This document shows, one piece after another, positions 7,450-13,859 of a DNA stretch of 13,859 bases. Position 1 is the stretch's first letter. Each line of letters starts with the position of its first letter. Origin of the DNA: an uncultured Lachnospiraceae bacterium. Its GTDB lineage: Bacteria; Bacillota; Clostridia; Lachnospirales; Lachnospiraceae. The stretch is taken from assembly GCA_946533525.1 (NCBI GenBank), contig CAMNBW010000017.1, positions 1-13,859 on the forward strand. The letters are read 5' to 3'. Made by a program: the position numbers and the translations under genes. The notes beneath the pieces were generated by a model that was given only the letters and a program-made list of their open reading frames with translations, did not search any database and was not told where the DNA came from.

Positions 7450-10400
7450 ATGGGTTTAAAAAAGATATTGAGATCACTTTATGAAGCCGTCTGGGACCAT
7501 AACAGACCTTTCTCCGAAAGAGTCTTCATCGGTCTCACCGCAATATGTGAACTGACGGTGTTCATCGCCCTTATCGGGGATATTCTGACGGGGGAAAATA
7601 TAAAAGAGCTGATACTTCTTTTAGCCATCCTTGTGGCGGTGCCTTCCATCACCATAGGCTTTATGGCTAAGAATAAGCTTACTACAGCCAGCCGGATCGT
7701 CGTAGCCTTTCTGGTGATTGTTGTGCTGCCCTCGCTGTTCTTCTTCGGGGGAGGCGTGGAAGGCGGAGGAGTTCTGTGGTTCGTTTTTGCCTATATGTAT
7801 GTGGGGCTCGTAATATCCGGAAAATGGAGGATCATAGTGTCCGTCGCCCTGGCCCTTATAGCCGCGGTGTGCTTCTTCATAGAGTATATTCATCCCGAAT
7901 GGGTGCTCACTCATACGAGGAAGGTCTTTTATATAGATTTCTTTATCTCGCTGGTACTTGTGGGGACGGTCTGCTCGGTCATGTCCTGGCTGCAGAGCAG
8001 GCTTTTCATAGACGAGAATGAGCGGGCCAAAAAGGAGGCCAAGAGGGCGGAGGAGCTGACACGCTCCCAGAACCGCTTCTTCTCCAGCATGAGCCATGAG
8101 ATTCGAACCCCCATTAATTCCATTCTGGGACTCAATGAGCTGGTGCTTCGAAACCAGGAGGCTACTGATGAAATAGTCAGGGATGCCTCAGGAATACAGG
8201 GAGCGGGAAAGCTGCTTCTGGCCCTGATAAACGACATCCTGGACTTTTCGAAGATAGAGGCCGGAAGCATGGAGATAGTTCCCGTAGACTACCGGATCGG
8301 CGAGCTGCTTTCGGAAGTGGTGAACATGATCTGGCTCAAGGCCAATGAGAAGGGACTTAAATTCAATGTGAGCGTCGACCCCGGCCTCCCTTCGGTGCTT
8401 TACGGAGATGAGGTAAGGATAAAGCAGATAATCATAAACCTTTTAAACAACGCGGTAAAATATACCGCGGAAGGCTCCATTGAGCTCCATGTTGAAATGG
8501 AGGAGATGGATGAAAATAAGAAGCTGCTGCTGATATCAGTGACCGATACCGGAATGGGGATAAAGAAGGAGGCTCTTCCCCATCTGTTTGATGCCTTTAA
8601 GCGTGTCGATGAAGAGAAGAACAGGCATATAGAGGGAACCGGACTGGGACTTAGCATCGTCAGGCAGCTTGTGGAGCTTATGAATGGAACCGTCAAGGTA
8701 AACAGTATCTACGGTGCAGGCTCTACCTTTACGGTCTCTCTCCCCCAGGGTATGTCGGATCCAGAACCCATAGGGGAATTAAATATCCATAACCAGTCGG
8801 CGGCAGCGAGGACAGTCTATGAGAGCAGCTTCCAGGCTCCGGAGGCCAGGATACTCATAGTGGACGACAATGAGATGAACCTGGAGGTGGAGTGCAGGCT
8901 GATGGACGGTACGGATATGTTTATCGATACAGCCACCGGAGGCAGCAGGGCACTGGAGCTGGCAAATACCTATCACTATGACGTCATATTAATGGATCAT
9001 CTTATGCCGGAGATGGACGGCATCGAATGTCTCGAGAAGCTCAGGAGCCAGGTCGGAAGCCTGAACAGAGCCACTCCGGTGGTAGTGCTCACTGCCAATG
9101 CGGGAAGCGATACAAAGGAGCTCTACAGCAGGGTGGGCTTTGACGGGTATCTGGTCAAGCCGGTGTCGGGGGCTTCCCTGGAGGCGGCTCTCATTAAGTA
9201 TCTGCCCAAGGAAAAGGTATTCGTCAAAAACAGTATGGGCGGAATTTCGGACGACATCAGGACCACCGATTATACCCGCAAGGACCCCGTGGTCATTACC
9301 ACTACCAGTCTTTGTGACCTCCCCGATGATATTGAGGAGAAGCTAAATCTGGCCGTCCTTCCCTTCCGCATTAAGACCGAGGAGGGTACCTTTAAGGACT
9401 ATGTTCAGATGGGCGCGGATGAGCTGGTCCGTTATATGCGTTCGGGCAGGGAGGTGGAATCCGCTCCCCCTGACGGCGCGGCATATACCGATTTCTTTGC
9501 CGACGTATTAAAGAGAGCCCACAATCTCATACATATAGCCGTAACCACGAGCATGAGCTCGGATTACAGGATAGCCTCCGAAGCGGCCAGATCTTTTGAT
9601 AACGTAACGGTCATAAATTCGGAATGTATCTCCAGCGCAACGGGTATCCTTGTGCTCATAGCCTGTAAGCTTGCCCAGCAAAATCTCCCCGTGTCGGACA
9701 TCATAGAGGAGCTGGAGGCGGTGAAGCGCCGTATTCAGTGCAGCTTCATAATAGATACTACGGAATATATGGCTAAAAGAGGGCGTATCAGTTCAAGGCT
9801 CCACAGCATTGCGAGGGCCTTTAACCTGCATCCCTGCATCAGAATGCGGGATGATATGACCACGTTAGGCGGTATATGGATGGGCTGGAGGCAAAATGCT
9901 TATAAGCAGTATATTAAAAAGGCCTTTCCGGTAGATATAATCCCGGATTCTGAGCTGGTATTCATAACATACGCGGACGTCCCCATGGAGACGCTTTTAT
10001 GGATCAGGGAAGAGATAAGCCGGTACGCCTACTTTGAGCATGTGGTCTTTAAGCAGGCCTCCGCAGCCATATCATCCAACTGCGGCCCCGGAGCCTTCGG
10101 TATAATGTACTTTGTAAAGACAAATAAGGCCTATAATATCGGCTCATATATCAGCCAGTATGAGGAGGAATATCTTTCCGGCGAGGAGGATGAGGGGAGC
10201 GACCCGGCCCCGGGTGCGCTGGACGATGGCGCCGCTGAGACAATGGAGGATATGCAGGAAGTTTCCTGGAATGAGGAGGAAGAGGCCGAGGATATTGTTC
10301 CCCCGGCAGAGCCTGAATGGTACAGGAATATAGAGGGTATAGATCCTGAGGCCGCTATAGCAAACAGCGGCTCGGAGGACGCCTTTAAGACGGTGCTTAA

Positions 10401-10899
10401 GATCTTCTATGAAACGATCCCGGATAAGGCTCAGGAAATAGAAGGATATTACAGGTCCGGGGACTGGCAGAGCTATACGATAAAGGTCCACGCGCTCAAA
10501 AGCTCGGCAAAGCTTATCGGAGCCCTGGAGCTGTCGGATAAGGCCCAGCTTCTCGAGGATGCGGGCAAGGCTTCTGATCTGGAGTATATAAGCGGGAATC
10601 ATGAGGTCTTCATGGAATCCTATCTTAAATACCGGGAGGTGCTGGCCGGAATTTTTGAAGAAGAGGCCGGAGAGGAAGCAGCCGACAGGCCGCTGGCCGA
10701 TGAAGCCCTTTTGGAAAGCGTATATGAGGGGCTTAGGGAGGCGGCCGACGCAATGGACCATGAAGCCATAGAGGAGATACTGGGAGAGCTGGGGGACTAC
10801 TCGCTTCCCGAAGGTGACAGCGAGAGGATCGGTGCAGTGCGTAAGTGCGTCATGAACTACGATTACGACGGTATCCTGCAGGTTTTAGGTGAAGGATGA
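7450..10899 (+). CDS. Membrane hybrid histidine kinase with a DegV domain between receiver and Hpt
   Basis: Sensor kinase of 1149 residues with an unusual layout. About six membrane helices (roughly 23-178) are followed by a short coiled linker and HisKA with SHEIRTP (phospho-His 216). The HATPase domain has its N-box around Asn334, DTGMGI from 366 and EGTGLGL (395-401). The receiver (about 465-587) has Asp472/Asp473, phospho-Asp516, Thr548 and Lys570. Residues about 613-905 then match the DegV/EDD fold: VITTTSLCDLP at the start, VTTSMSSDYRIASEA (698-712), INSECISSATG (722-732), EYMAKRGRIS (772-781) and CGPGAFGIMY (878-887). An acidic, poorly ordered linker (905-955) leads to the Hpt domain with His1014 in KVHALKSSAK and a helical tail (1084-1147) shared with the first kinase. 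No frameshift or stop separates these parts, so this is a real fusion as sequenced. The start is set by GGGGGAGAG shortly before 7450. The kinase assignment is firm; what the DegV part binds is unknown. Confidence 0.95.
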   Translation: MGLKKILRSLYEAVWDHNRPFSERVFIGLTAICELTVFIALIGDILTGENIKELILLLAILVAVPSITIGFMAKNKLTTASRIVVAFLVIVVLPSLFFFGGGVEGGGVLWFVFAYMYVGLVISGKWRIIVSVALALIAAVCFFIEYIHPEWVLTHTRKVFYIDFFISLVLVGTVCSVMSWLQSRLFIDENERAKKEAKRAEELTRSQNRFFSSMSHEIRTPINSILGLNELVLRNQEATDEIVRDASGIQGAGKLLLALINDILDFSKIEAGSMEIVPVDYRIGELLSEVVNMIWLKANEKGLKFNVSVDPGLPSVLYGDEVRIKQIIINLLNNAVKYTAEGSIELHVEMEEMDENKKLLLISVTDTGMGIKKEALPHLFDAFKRVDEEKNRHIEGTGLGLSIVRQLVELMNGTVKVNSIYGAGSTFTVSLPQGMSDPEPIGELNIHNQSAAARTVYESSFQAPEARILIVDDNEMNLEVECRLMDGTDMFIDTATGGSRALELANTYHYDVILMDHLMPEMDGIECLEKLRSQVGSLNRATPVVVLTANAGSDTKELYSRVGFDGYLVKPVSGASLEAALIKYLPKEKVFVKNSMGGISDDIRTTDYTRKDPVVITTTSLCDLPDDIEEKLNLAVLPFRIKTEEGTFKDYVQMGADELVRYMRSGREVESAPPDGAAYTDFFADVLKRAHNLIHIAVTTSMSSDYRIASEAARSFDNVTVINSECISSATGILVLIACKLAQQNLPVSDIIEELEAVKRRIQCSFIIDTTEYMAKRGRISSRLHSIARAFNLHPCIRMRDDMTTLGGIWMGWRQNAYKQYIKKAFPVDIIPDSELVFITYADVPMETLLWIREEISRYAYFEHVVFKQASAAISSNCGPGAFGIMYFVKTNKAYNIGSYISQYEEEYLSGEEDEGSDPAPGALDDGAAETMEDMQEVSWNEEEEAEDIVPPAEPEWYRNIEGIDPEAAIANSGSEDAFKTVLKIFYETIPDKAQEIEGYYRSGDWQSYTIKVHALKSSAKLIGALELSDKAQLLEDAGKASDLEYISGNHEVFMESYLKYREVLAGIFEEEAGEEAADRPLADEALLESVYEGLREAADAMDHEAIEEILGELGDYSLPEGDSERIGAVRKCVMNYDYDGILQVLGEG
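9286..10164 (+). other. DegV (EDD-fold) domain embedded in the third kinase
   Basis: This part encodes residues 613-905 of the kinase. Free-standing DegV/FakB proteins bind a fatty acid for the kinase FakA. Compared from memory with that family, the opening TDSTCDLP-type motif is kept as TTTSLCDLP; TSxPS has become SAPPD (671-675); SSxLSGTYxSA has become TTSMSSDYRIA (699-709); GGRIS has become RGRIS (777-781), keeping the Arg; and HxGPG has become NCGPG (877-881), losing the His. The fold therefore looks intact and the ligand pocket partly changed. Confidence 0.85.
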
Positions 10900-10907
10900 G
10901 TAATTAA

Positions 10908-12431
10908 ATGGAAACGGTTATTAAGATAAATGACGCTGTCAACGGCATTGCGTGGGGAACCCTCGGTCTGGCCCTGCTTTTGGGAACAGGACTCATATGT
11001 ACTGTGGCCACGGGCTTTTTTCAGATAACTCATTTAAAGGACTGGTGGCGTGGAACCTTCAGGATCATAAGGGGTGAGGGCCGTATCATCAACGATGCGG
11101 GAGCGCTTTCGCAGTACAGGGCCTTCTGTACCTCCCTTTGTGCCACTCTAGGCACAGGCAATATTGTCGGAGTATCCACCGCGATATGTGTCGGAGGGCC
11201 GGGAGCCGTATTCTGGATGTGGGCAGCGGCCTTTCTGGGGATGATGGTCAAATATTCCGAAAATGTCCTGGGAGTTTATTTCAGGCGCAGGAACAGGGAG
11301 GGAGCCTGGTCCGGCGGCCCCATGTATTATCTGGAGGACGGTCTGGGATCGCTAAAAAATTGCAGGCGCCTCGGCAAGGTGCTGGGGGTGCTGTTTTGTG
11401 TCTTTACCATCCTTGCCTCCTTTGGCATAGGCAATATGAGCCAGATAAACAAGATAACCATAAATTTTGAGTCCGTCTTTCTGTCCGGTCTCAATATCGG
11501 CTCCTTTTTGGGAGTGCCCGGAGGCGACTGGCTCATCGGCCTTACCTTAATGCTGGCCTCGGGCCTCATAATCATGGGAGGCTTCAGGAGACTTTCTGCT
11601 GTCTCTGAAAAGCTTATTCCCCTTATGTCTGTAATTTATATCCTCGGGTGCCTTATGGTGGTCTTAATGCATATAAATATGCTTCCCGGCATATTTGCGG
11701 CTATTTTTAAATTTGCCCTGGGGCCGGAGGCAATCAGGGGAGGTGCCGCGGGAAGCGCCGTGGAGCTTGCCTTTAACACGATAAAAAACGGCTGTAAGAG
11801 AGGAGTGTTTTCAAACGAGGCGGGCCTGGGCTCCTCTGTAATGGTTCATTCCAACAGCTGTGCCAGAGAGCCGGTGAGGCAGGGAATGTGGGGGATAGCG
11901 GAGGTCTTTTTCGATACCATCGTGGTCTGCACCATGACGGCCATTGTGGTCCTAAGCTCCGGGGCCATCGATCTTTCCACGGGAAGGGTAATGGAGGGAG
12001 TGAACGACTCGACGCTGGTGGCGAAGGCCTTCGGAAGCTCCCTGGGACAGGCCGGCGAATGGTTTGTGGTGGTGTCCATAACCCTATTCGCCTTTACCAC
12101 GGTCCTGGGCTGGTCCTATTACGGAGCCAAGGTCACCGAGTATCTCTTCGGTCTTTTCTGGGCCAAGATATACCGTGTCATTTTTGTTTTTCTTATAATT
12201 TTCGGGGCAGTTATGGAATCCAATCTTGCCTGGGATATTTCCGATACCTTTAACGGGCTGATGATGATACCGAATCTTATAGGCCTTATCTCCCAGATAC
12301 CGCTAATAGTCACTCTGACCCGCAATTATATCGACCGGAGGCTAAAGGGGAAGGACCTGCCGGCCATGCTTTCCTACAATCCTGATATACAGAGGGATGC
12401 CTTAAAGGCAGTAAAAAAAGGCTCGAGCTGA
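10908..12431 (+). CDS. Sodium:alanine/glycine (AGCS family) symporter
   Basis: Integral membrane amino-acid:cation symporter of 507 residues, a normal length for the AGCS family (AlsT/DagA type), which imports alanine or glycine with Na+ or H+. Family signatures visible: the N-terminal INDAVNGIAWG (7-17), TSLCATLGTGNIVGVSTAI (75-93) around the substrate site, GGPGAVFWMW (96-105), KYSENVLGVYFR (115-126) and GGPMYYLEDGLG (136-147), followed by about ten or eleven hydrophobic segments and a charged C-terminus. The gene starts 8 bases after the third kinase, and its likely ribosome binding site (AAGGA, 10892-10896) lies inside the end of that gene, so it is co-transcribed and probably translationally coupled. 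This ties the transporter to the signalling genes. The exact substrate cannot be read from sequence; alanine, glycine or another small neutral amino acid, including a D-form, are all possible. Confidence 0.95.
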   Translation: METVIKINDAVNGIAWGTLGLALLLGTGLICTVATGFFQITHLKDWWRGTFRIIRGEGRIINDAGALSQYRAFCTSLCATLGTGNIVGVSTAICVGGPGAVFWMWAAAFLGMMVKYSENVLGVYFRRRNREGAWSGGPMYYLEDGLGSLKNCRRLGKVLGVLFCVFTILASFGIGNMSQINKITINFESVFLSGLNIGSFLGVPGGDWLIGLTLMLASGLIIMGGFRRLSAVSEKLIPLMSVIYILGCLMVVLMHINMLPGIFAAIFKFALGPEAIRGGAAGSAVELAFNTIKNGCKRGVFSNEAGLGSSVMVHSNSCAREPVRQGMWGIAEVFFDTIVVCTMTAIVVLSSGAIDLSTGRVMEGVNDSTLVAKAFGSSLGQAGEWFVVVSITLFAFTTVLGWSYYGAKVTEYLFGLFWAKIYRVIFVFLIIFGAVMESNLAWDISDTFNGLMMIPNLIGLISQIPLIVTLTRNYIDRRLKGKDLPAMLSYNPDIQRDALKAVKKGSS

Positions 12432-12442
12432 GCCTTTTTTTT
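12413..12442 (+). terminator. Bidirectional intrinsic terminator overlapping the symporter stop codon
   Basis: Seven A, then GGCTC, a five-base loop GAGCT, GAGCC and eight T form a 12-base-pair stem. The TGA stop of the symporter (12429-12431) lies at the loop/stem edge. The T-run serves the plus strand and the A-run serves transcription arriving from the minus-strand genes, so one structure can end both converging units. Confidence 0.85.
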
Positions 12443-12478
12443 CGATAGCGCAAATACAAATAGATCATTGACAGATAT

Positions 12479-13444
12479 TTATTCTGTTATCTCCACATAT
12501 ACGAGGGTCTGGTTTAAAAGCTGGTAGGCAACCTCGCCGAAGGTCACGGGGCCCGTGAAGGGAGGTATCTTTCTGCCTTCAAGTCCGCCGTACTGATAGT
12601 TCAGTATGCAGTTGCAGGACAGCACCGGAGCTACTGCTCCCGAGGAGTCCACCTTTTTTTTGAATTCAGCCACATAATCGGAAATAGCGGTTGCAAAGCG
12701 GTATTCAATATTCCGGAATACGGGAGCGTAGAGCTCCACCCTTTCCTCCTCCACGGATTTTATGGAGGTATTGATATAAACTCCGTTATAGTCGGCCACG
12801 AGAGGCAGATTGGTGTCGATCCTGTGCTTTCTTATGTATTCGGCCAGATTGACCTCATGACCGTTGACAACGCATTTTCTGACGCTCAGCTCGTTTTCGC
12901 GGAAGGTGATGACCGGATCGGTCTTATCGTCTTCGAATATGTTCACGATATTGATGACGGCCGCCTTATCTGCGGGAAGCATAAGGTGCATGGCTACGGC
13001 CCTGTCTGAAAAGGCTTCTCCGGTCAGGCCGTTATAGACCTTCGCCTGCTCGGGGGAGGCCAGGTCAAAGCCGGACACCCAGCCTATGGTGGGGTGAGTC
13101 AGAAGCTCCTCCACATCCGGGGCTTCCTTTGCGTATTTGGCGATAATATCCGCGCCATAAGGCAGTATCAGCATGGTCAGGCCGTTGTCAAAGCAGTCCT
13201 CGAGAATCTGAAAGACATTGTATTTACCGTAGGTGGCAATGCGCACATCACCGGCAAAGTCAAATTCATTTACGAAGAGCTTCTCCTTCGTGAAGATACC
13301 CCCCTCCTCAGTTATGAAATAGGGAGTTGTGCCTCCAATCCATTTACCCCTGGGAAGACGGGAGAGCGCCGAATCGTCTCCGGCTATATGCAAAGCCTTA
13401 CCTTCATTGATCAAAGCAGCGGCTTCTTCTGGTGTTACAAGCAT
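12479..13444 (-). CDS. Conserved unknown protein with FIST-like C-terminus
   Basis: A 321-residue soluble protein without a signal peptide or membrane segment. The N-terminus (MLVTPEEAAALINEGKALHI, then GDDSALSRLPRGKWIGGTTPYF) resembles a family of uncharacterised bacterial proteins that I recall under the label DUF6976; that label is from memory and unchecked. The C-terminal segment has the order LSCNCILN (275-282), GPVTFGEVAY (298-307) and NQTLVYVEI (311-319), which resembles the ending of FIST_C domains (a Cys followed by a GE-containing motif and an N-x-T strand). FIST domains are ligand-binding modules linked to signal transduction, so a small-molecule-binding role is plausible but unproven. 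A strong ribosome binding site, AAGGAGGT on the minus strand (13452-13459), precedes the ATG by 7 bases. It follows the 72-residue gene by 31 bases and converges on the symporter gene, sharing its terminator. Not part of the kinase operon. Confidence 0.85.
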   Translation of the reverse strand: MLVTPEEAAALINEGKALHIAGDDSALSRLPRGKWIGGTTPYFITEEGGIFTKEKLFVNEFDFAGDVRIATYGKYNVFQILEDCFDNGLTMLILPYGADIIAKYAKEAPDVEELLTHPTIGWVSGFDLASPEQAKVYNGLTGEAFSDRAVAMHLMLPADKAAVINIVNIFEDDKTDPVITFRENELSVRKCVVNGHEVNLAEYIRKHRIDTNLPLVADYNGVYINTSIKSVEEERVELYAPVFRNIEYRFATAISDYVAEFKKKVDSSGAVAPVLSCNCILNYQYGGLEGRKIPPFTGPVTFGEVAYQLLNQTLVYVEITE

Positions 13445-13451
13445 TTCATCA

Positions 13452-13459
13452 ACCTCCTT
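13452..13459 (-). promoter_or_regulatory. Strong ribosome binding site of the FIST-like gene
   Basis: The minus strand reads AAGGAGGT, a near-perfect anti-16S match, 7 bases before the ATG ending at 13444. It is much stronger than the site of the gene before it, so the second gene of the pair is likely the better translated one. Confidence 0.8.
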
Positions 13460-13475
13460 AAAAATCAGCGGGTTT

Positions 13476-13694
13476 TTAAAGCGCAGCTATGTTTATAAAG
13501 TCTACCTTTGCGACTATCGGATATTTCGTCACAAAATCATTTATATCTTTGATACAGTCGGCCATACATTCAGAATCGGCTTTGACCTTCTTCTGCAGCT
13601 TGGATATAAGCATGTTGAAGGCGAGATTTGAGGATGTATATTTAAGCTTGCCTGAAAGTATGGCTTCCAATTTGGCCTGGATATTCGCTTCCAT
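13476..13694 (-). CDS. Small unknown protein, 72 residues
   Basis: I do not recognise this protein. It is predicted to be soluble and mostly helical (for example residues 4-14, 22-37 and 42-57), with two cysteines at 43 and 47 and a Lys-rich middle, and it ends in a hydrophobic stretch (about 59-72). A modest ribosome binding site (GAAAGG on the minus strand) precedes the ATG, and a good promoter lies about 60 bases upstream on the same strand. The FIST-like gene follows after 31 bases, so the two are probably co-transcribed. An overlapping plus-strand frame (13489-13752) exists but has no ribosome binding site. The coding call rests on context rather than homology. Confidence 0.6.
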   Translation of the reverse strand: MEANIQAKLEAILSGKLKYTSSNLAFNMLISKLQKKVKADSECMADCIKDINDFVTKYPIVAKVDFINIAAL

Positions 13695-13751
13695 TTTTAC
13701 CTTTCTGCCGTCACTTAGGGCGGAGTTATGCTCAACTGTGAAACATGTATA

Positions 13752-13780
13752 AGTATAATGTATTTTATACGTAAAGACAA
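13752..13780 (-). promoter_or_regulatory. Sigma-A promoter for the minus-strand gene pair
   Basis: Read on the minus strand: TTGTCT (-35, 13775-13780), 17 bases, TATACT (-10, 13752-13757). Spacing is ideal and both boxes are one or two bases from consensus. The -10 region is bracketed by GTATAA (13747-13752) and its reverse complement TTATAC (13765-13770), with a second GTATAA directly repeated at 13753-13758, which could be an operator or simply AT-rich promoter sequence. Confidence 0.6.
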
Positions 13781-13825
13781 GGAGATGGCTTTATAAGATC
13801 GGGTAAATCATCGGCAAAAAAGAAT

Positions 13826-13854
13826 TTGCACTGAGGAGGAAGAGAGGCTATAGT
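13826..13854 (+). promoter_or_regulatory. Possible plus-strand promoter leaving the window
   Basis: TTGCAC (13826-13831), 17 bases, TATAGT (13849-13854) fits a sigma-A promoter directed right. It would serve a gene beyond the window edge and make this gap a divergent promoter region. No coding sequence is visible here to confirm it. Confidence 0.4.
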
Positions 13855-13859
13855 AAAAT

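Noticed and set aside
10165..10320. Acidic Glu-rich stretch in the third kinase, considered as a repeat or frameshift scar
   Set aside because: It is a continuous open frame between two recognisable domains and reads as an ordinary flexible acidic linker.
10144..10761. 205-residue minus-strand open frame opposite the Hpt region of the third kinase
   Set aside because: No homology signs; the plus strand encodes a clear linker, Hpt domain and tail that align with the first kinase.
13489..13752. 87-residue plus-strand open frame overlapping the 72-residue gene
   Set aside because: No ribosome binding site before its ATG and it runs against the promoter and operon context of the minus-strand gene. 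I favour the minus strand, but neither has recognised homology.

Overview
The window looks like chromosomal DNA from a Gram-positive anaerobe of the Clostridia, most likely a Lachnospiraceae relative (Butyrivibrio/Oribacterium-like). This rests on the protein style (large hybrid kinases with receiver motifs of the type DHMMPExDG, a REC-GGDEF protein, an AGCS symporter), strong purine-rich ribosome binding sites, frequent ATA/AGG/AGA codons and roughly balanced GC. The taxonomic call is inference; there is no rRNA or other marker gene here. No mobile element, CRISPR array, tRNA or rRNA was seen.

Plus strand, 38-12431: six genes read in one direction with short gaps (9, 23, 57, 15 and 8 bases) and no terminator between them, so they probably form one operon whose promoter lies left of the window. 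In order they are: a membrane hybrid histidine kinase with an extracellular dCache sensor and a C-terminal Hpt domain; a REC-GGDEF diguanylate cyclase with an extra degenerate GGDEF-like domain; a small double-receiver protein whose first receiver is inactive; a second membrane hybrid kinase with a pseudo-receiver before its true receiver and no Hpt; a third membrane hybrid kinase with a DegV (fatty-acid-binding type) domain between its receiver and its Hpt domain; and a sodium/alanine-type (AGCS) amino-acid symporter. A terminator that overlaps the symporter's stop codon closes the unit.

Together the first five genes look like a branched phosphorelay: three kinases, four intact phosphorylatable receivers plus the cyclase's own, and two Hpt domains. 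No DNA-binding output domain is present. The only recognisable output is cyclic di-GMP synthesis. The dCache domain shows residues of the known amino-acid-binding dCache motif, and the operon ends with an amino-acid transporter, which suggests a system that senses and imports amino acids and sets c-di-GMP. The DegV insertion adds a possible lipid or other small-ligand input inside the cytoplasmic relay.

Minus strand, 13694-12479: two genes, a 72-residue unknown protein followed by a 321-residue cytoplasmic protein with a FIST-like C-terminus, run toward the operon and share the bidirectional terminator at 12413-12442. A good sigma-A promoter for them lies at 13752-13780. A second promoter-like sequence at 13826-13854 points right, out of the window, so the 13695-13859 gap is probably a divergent promoter region.
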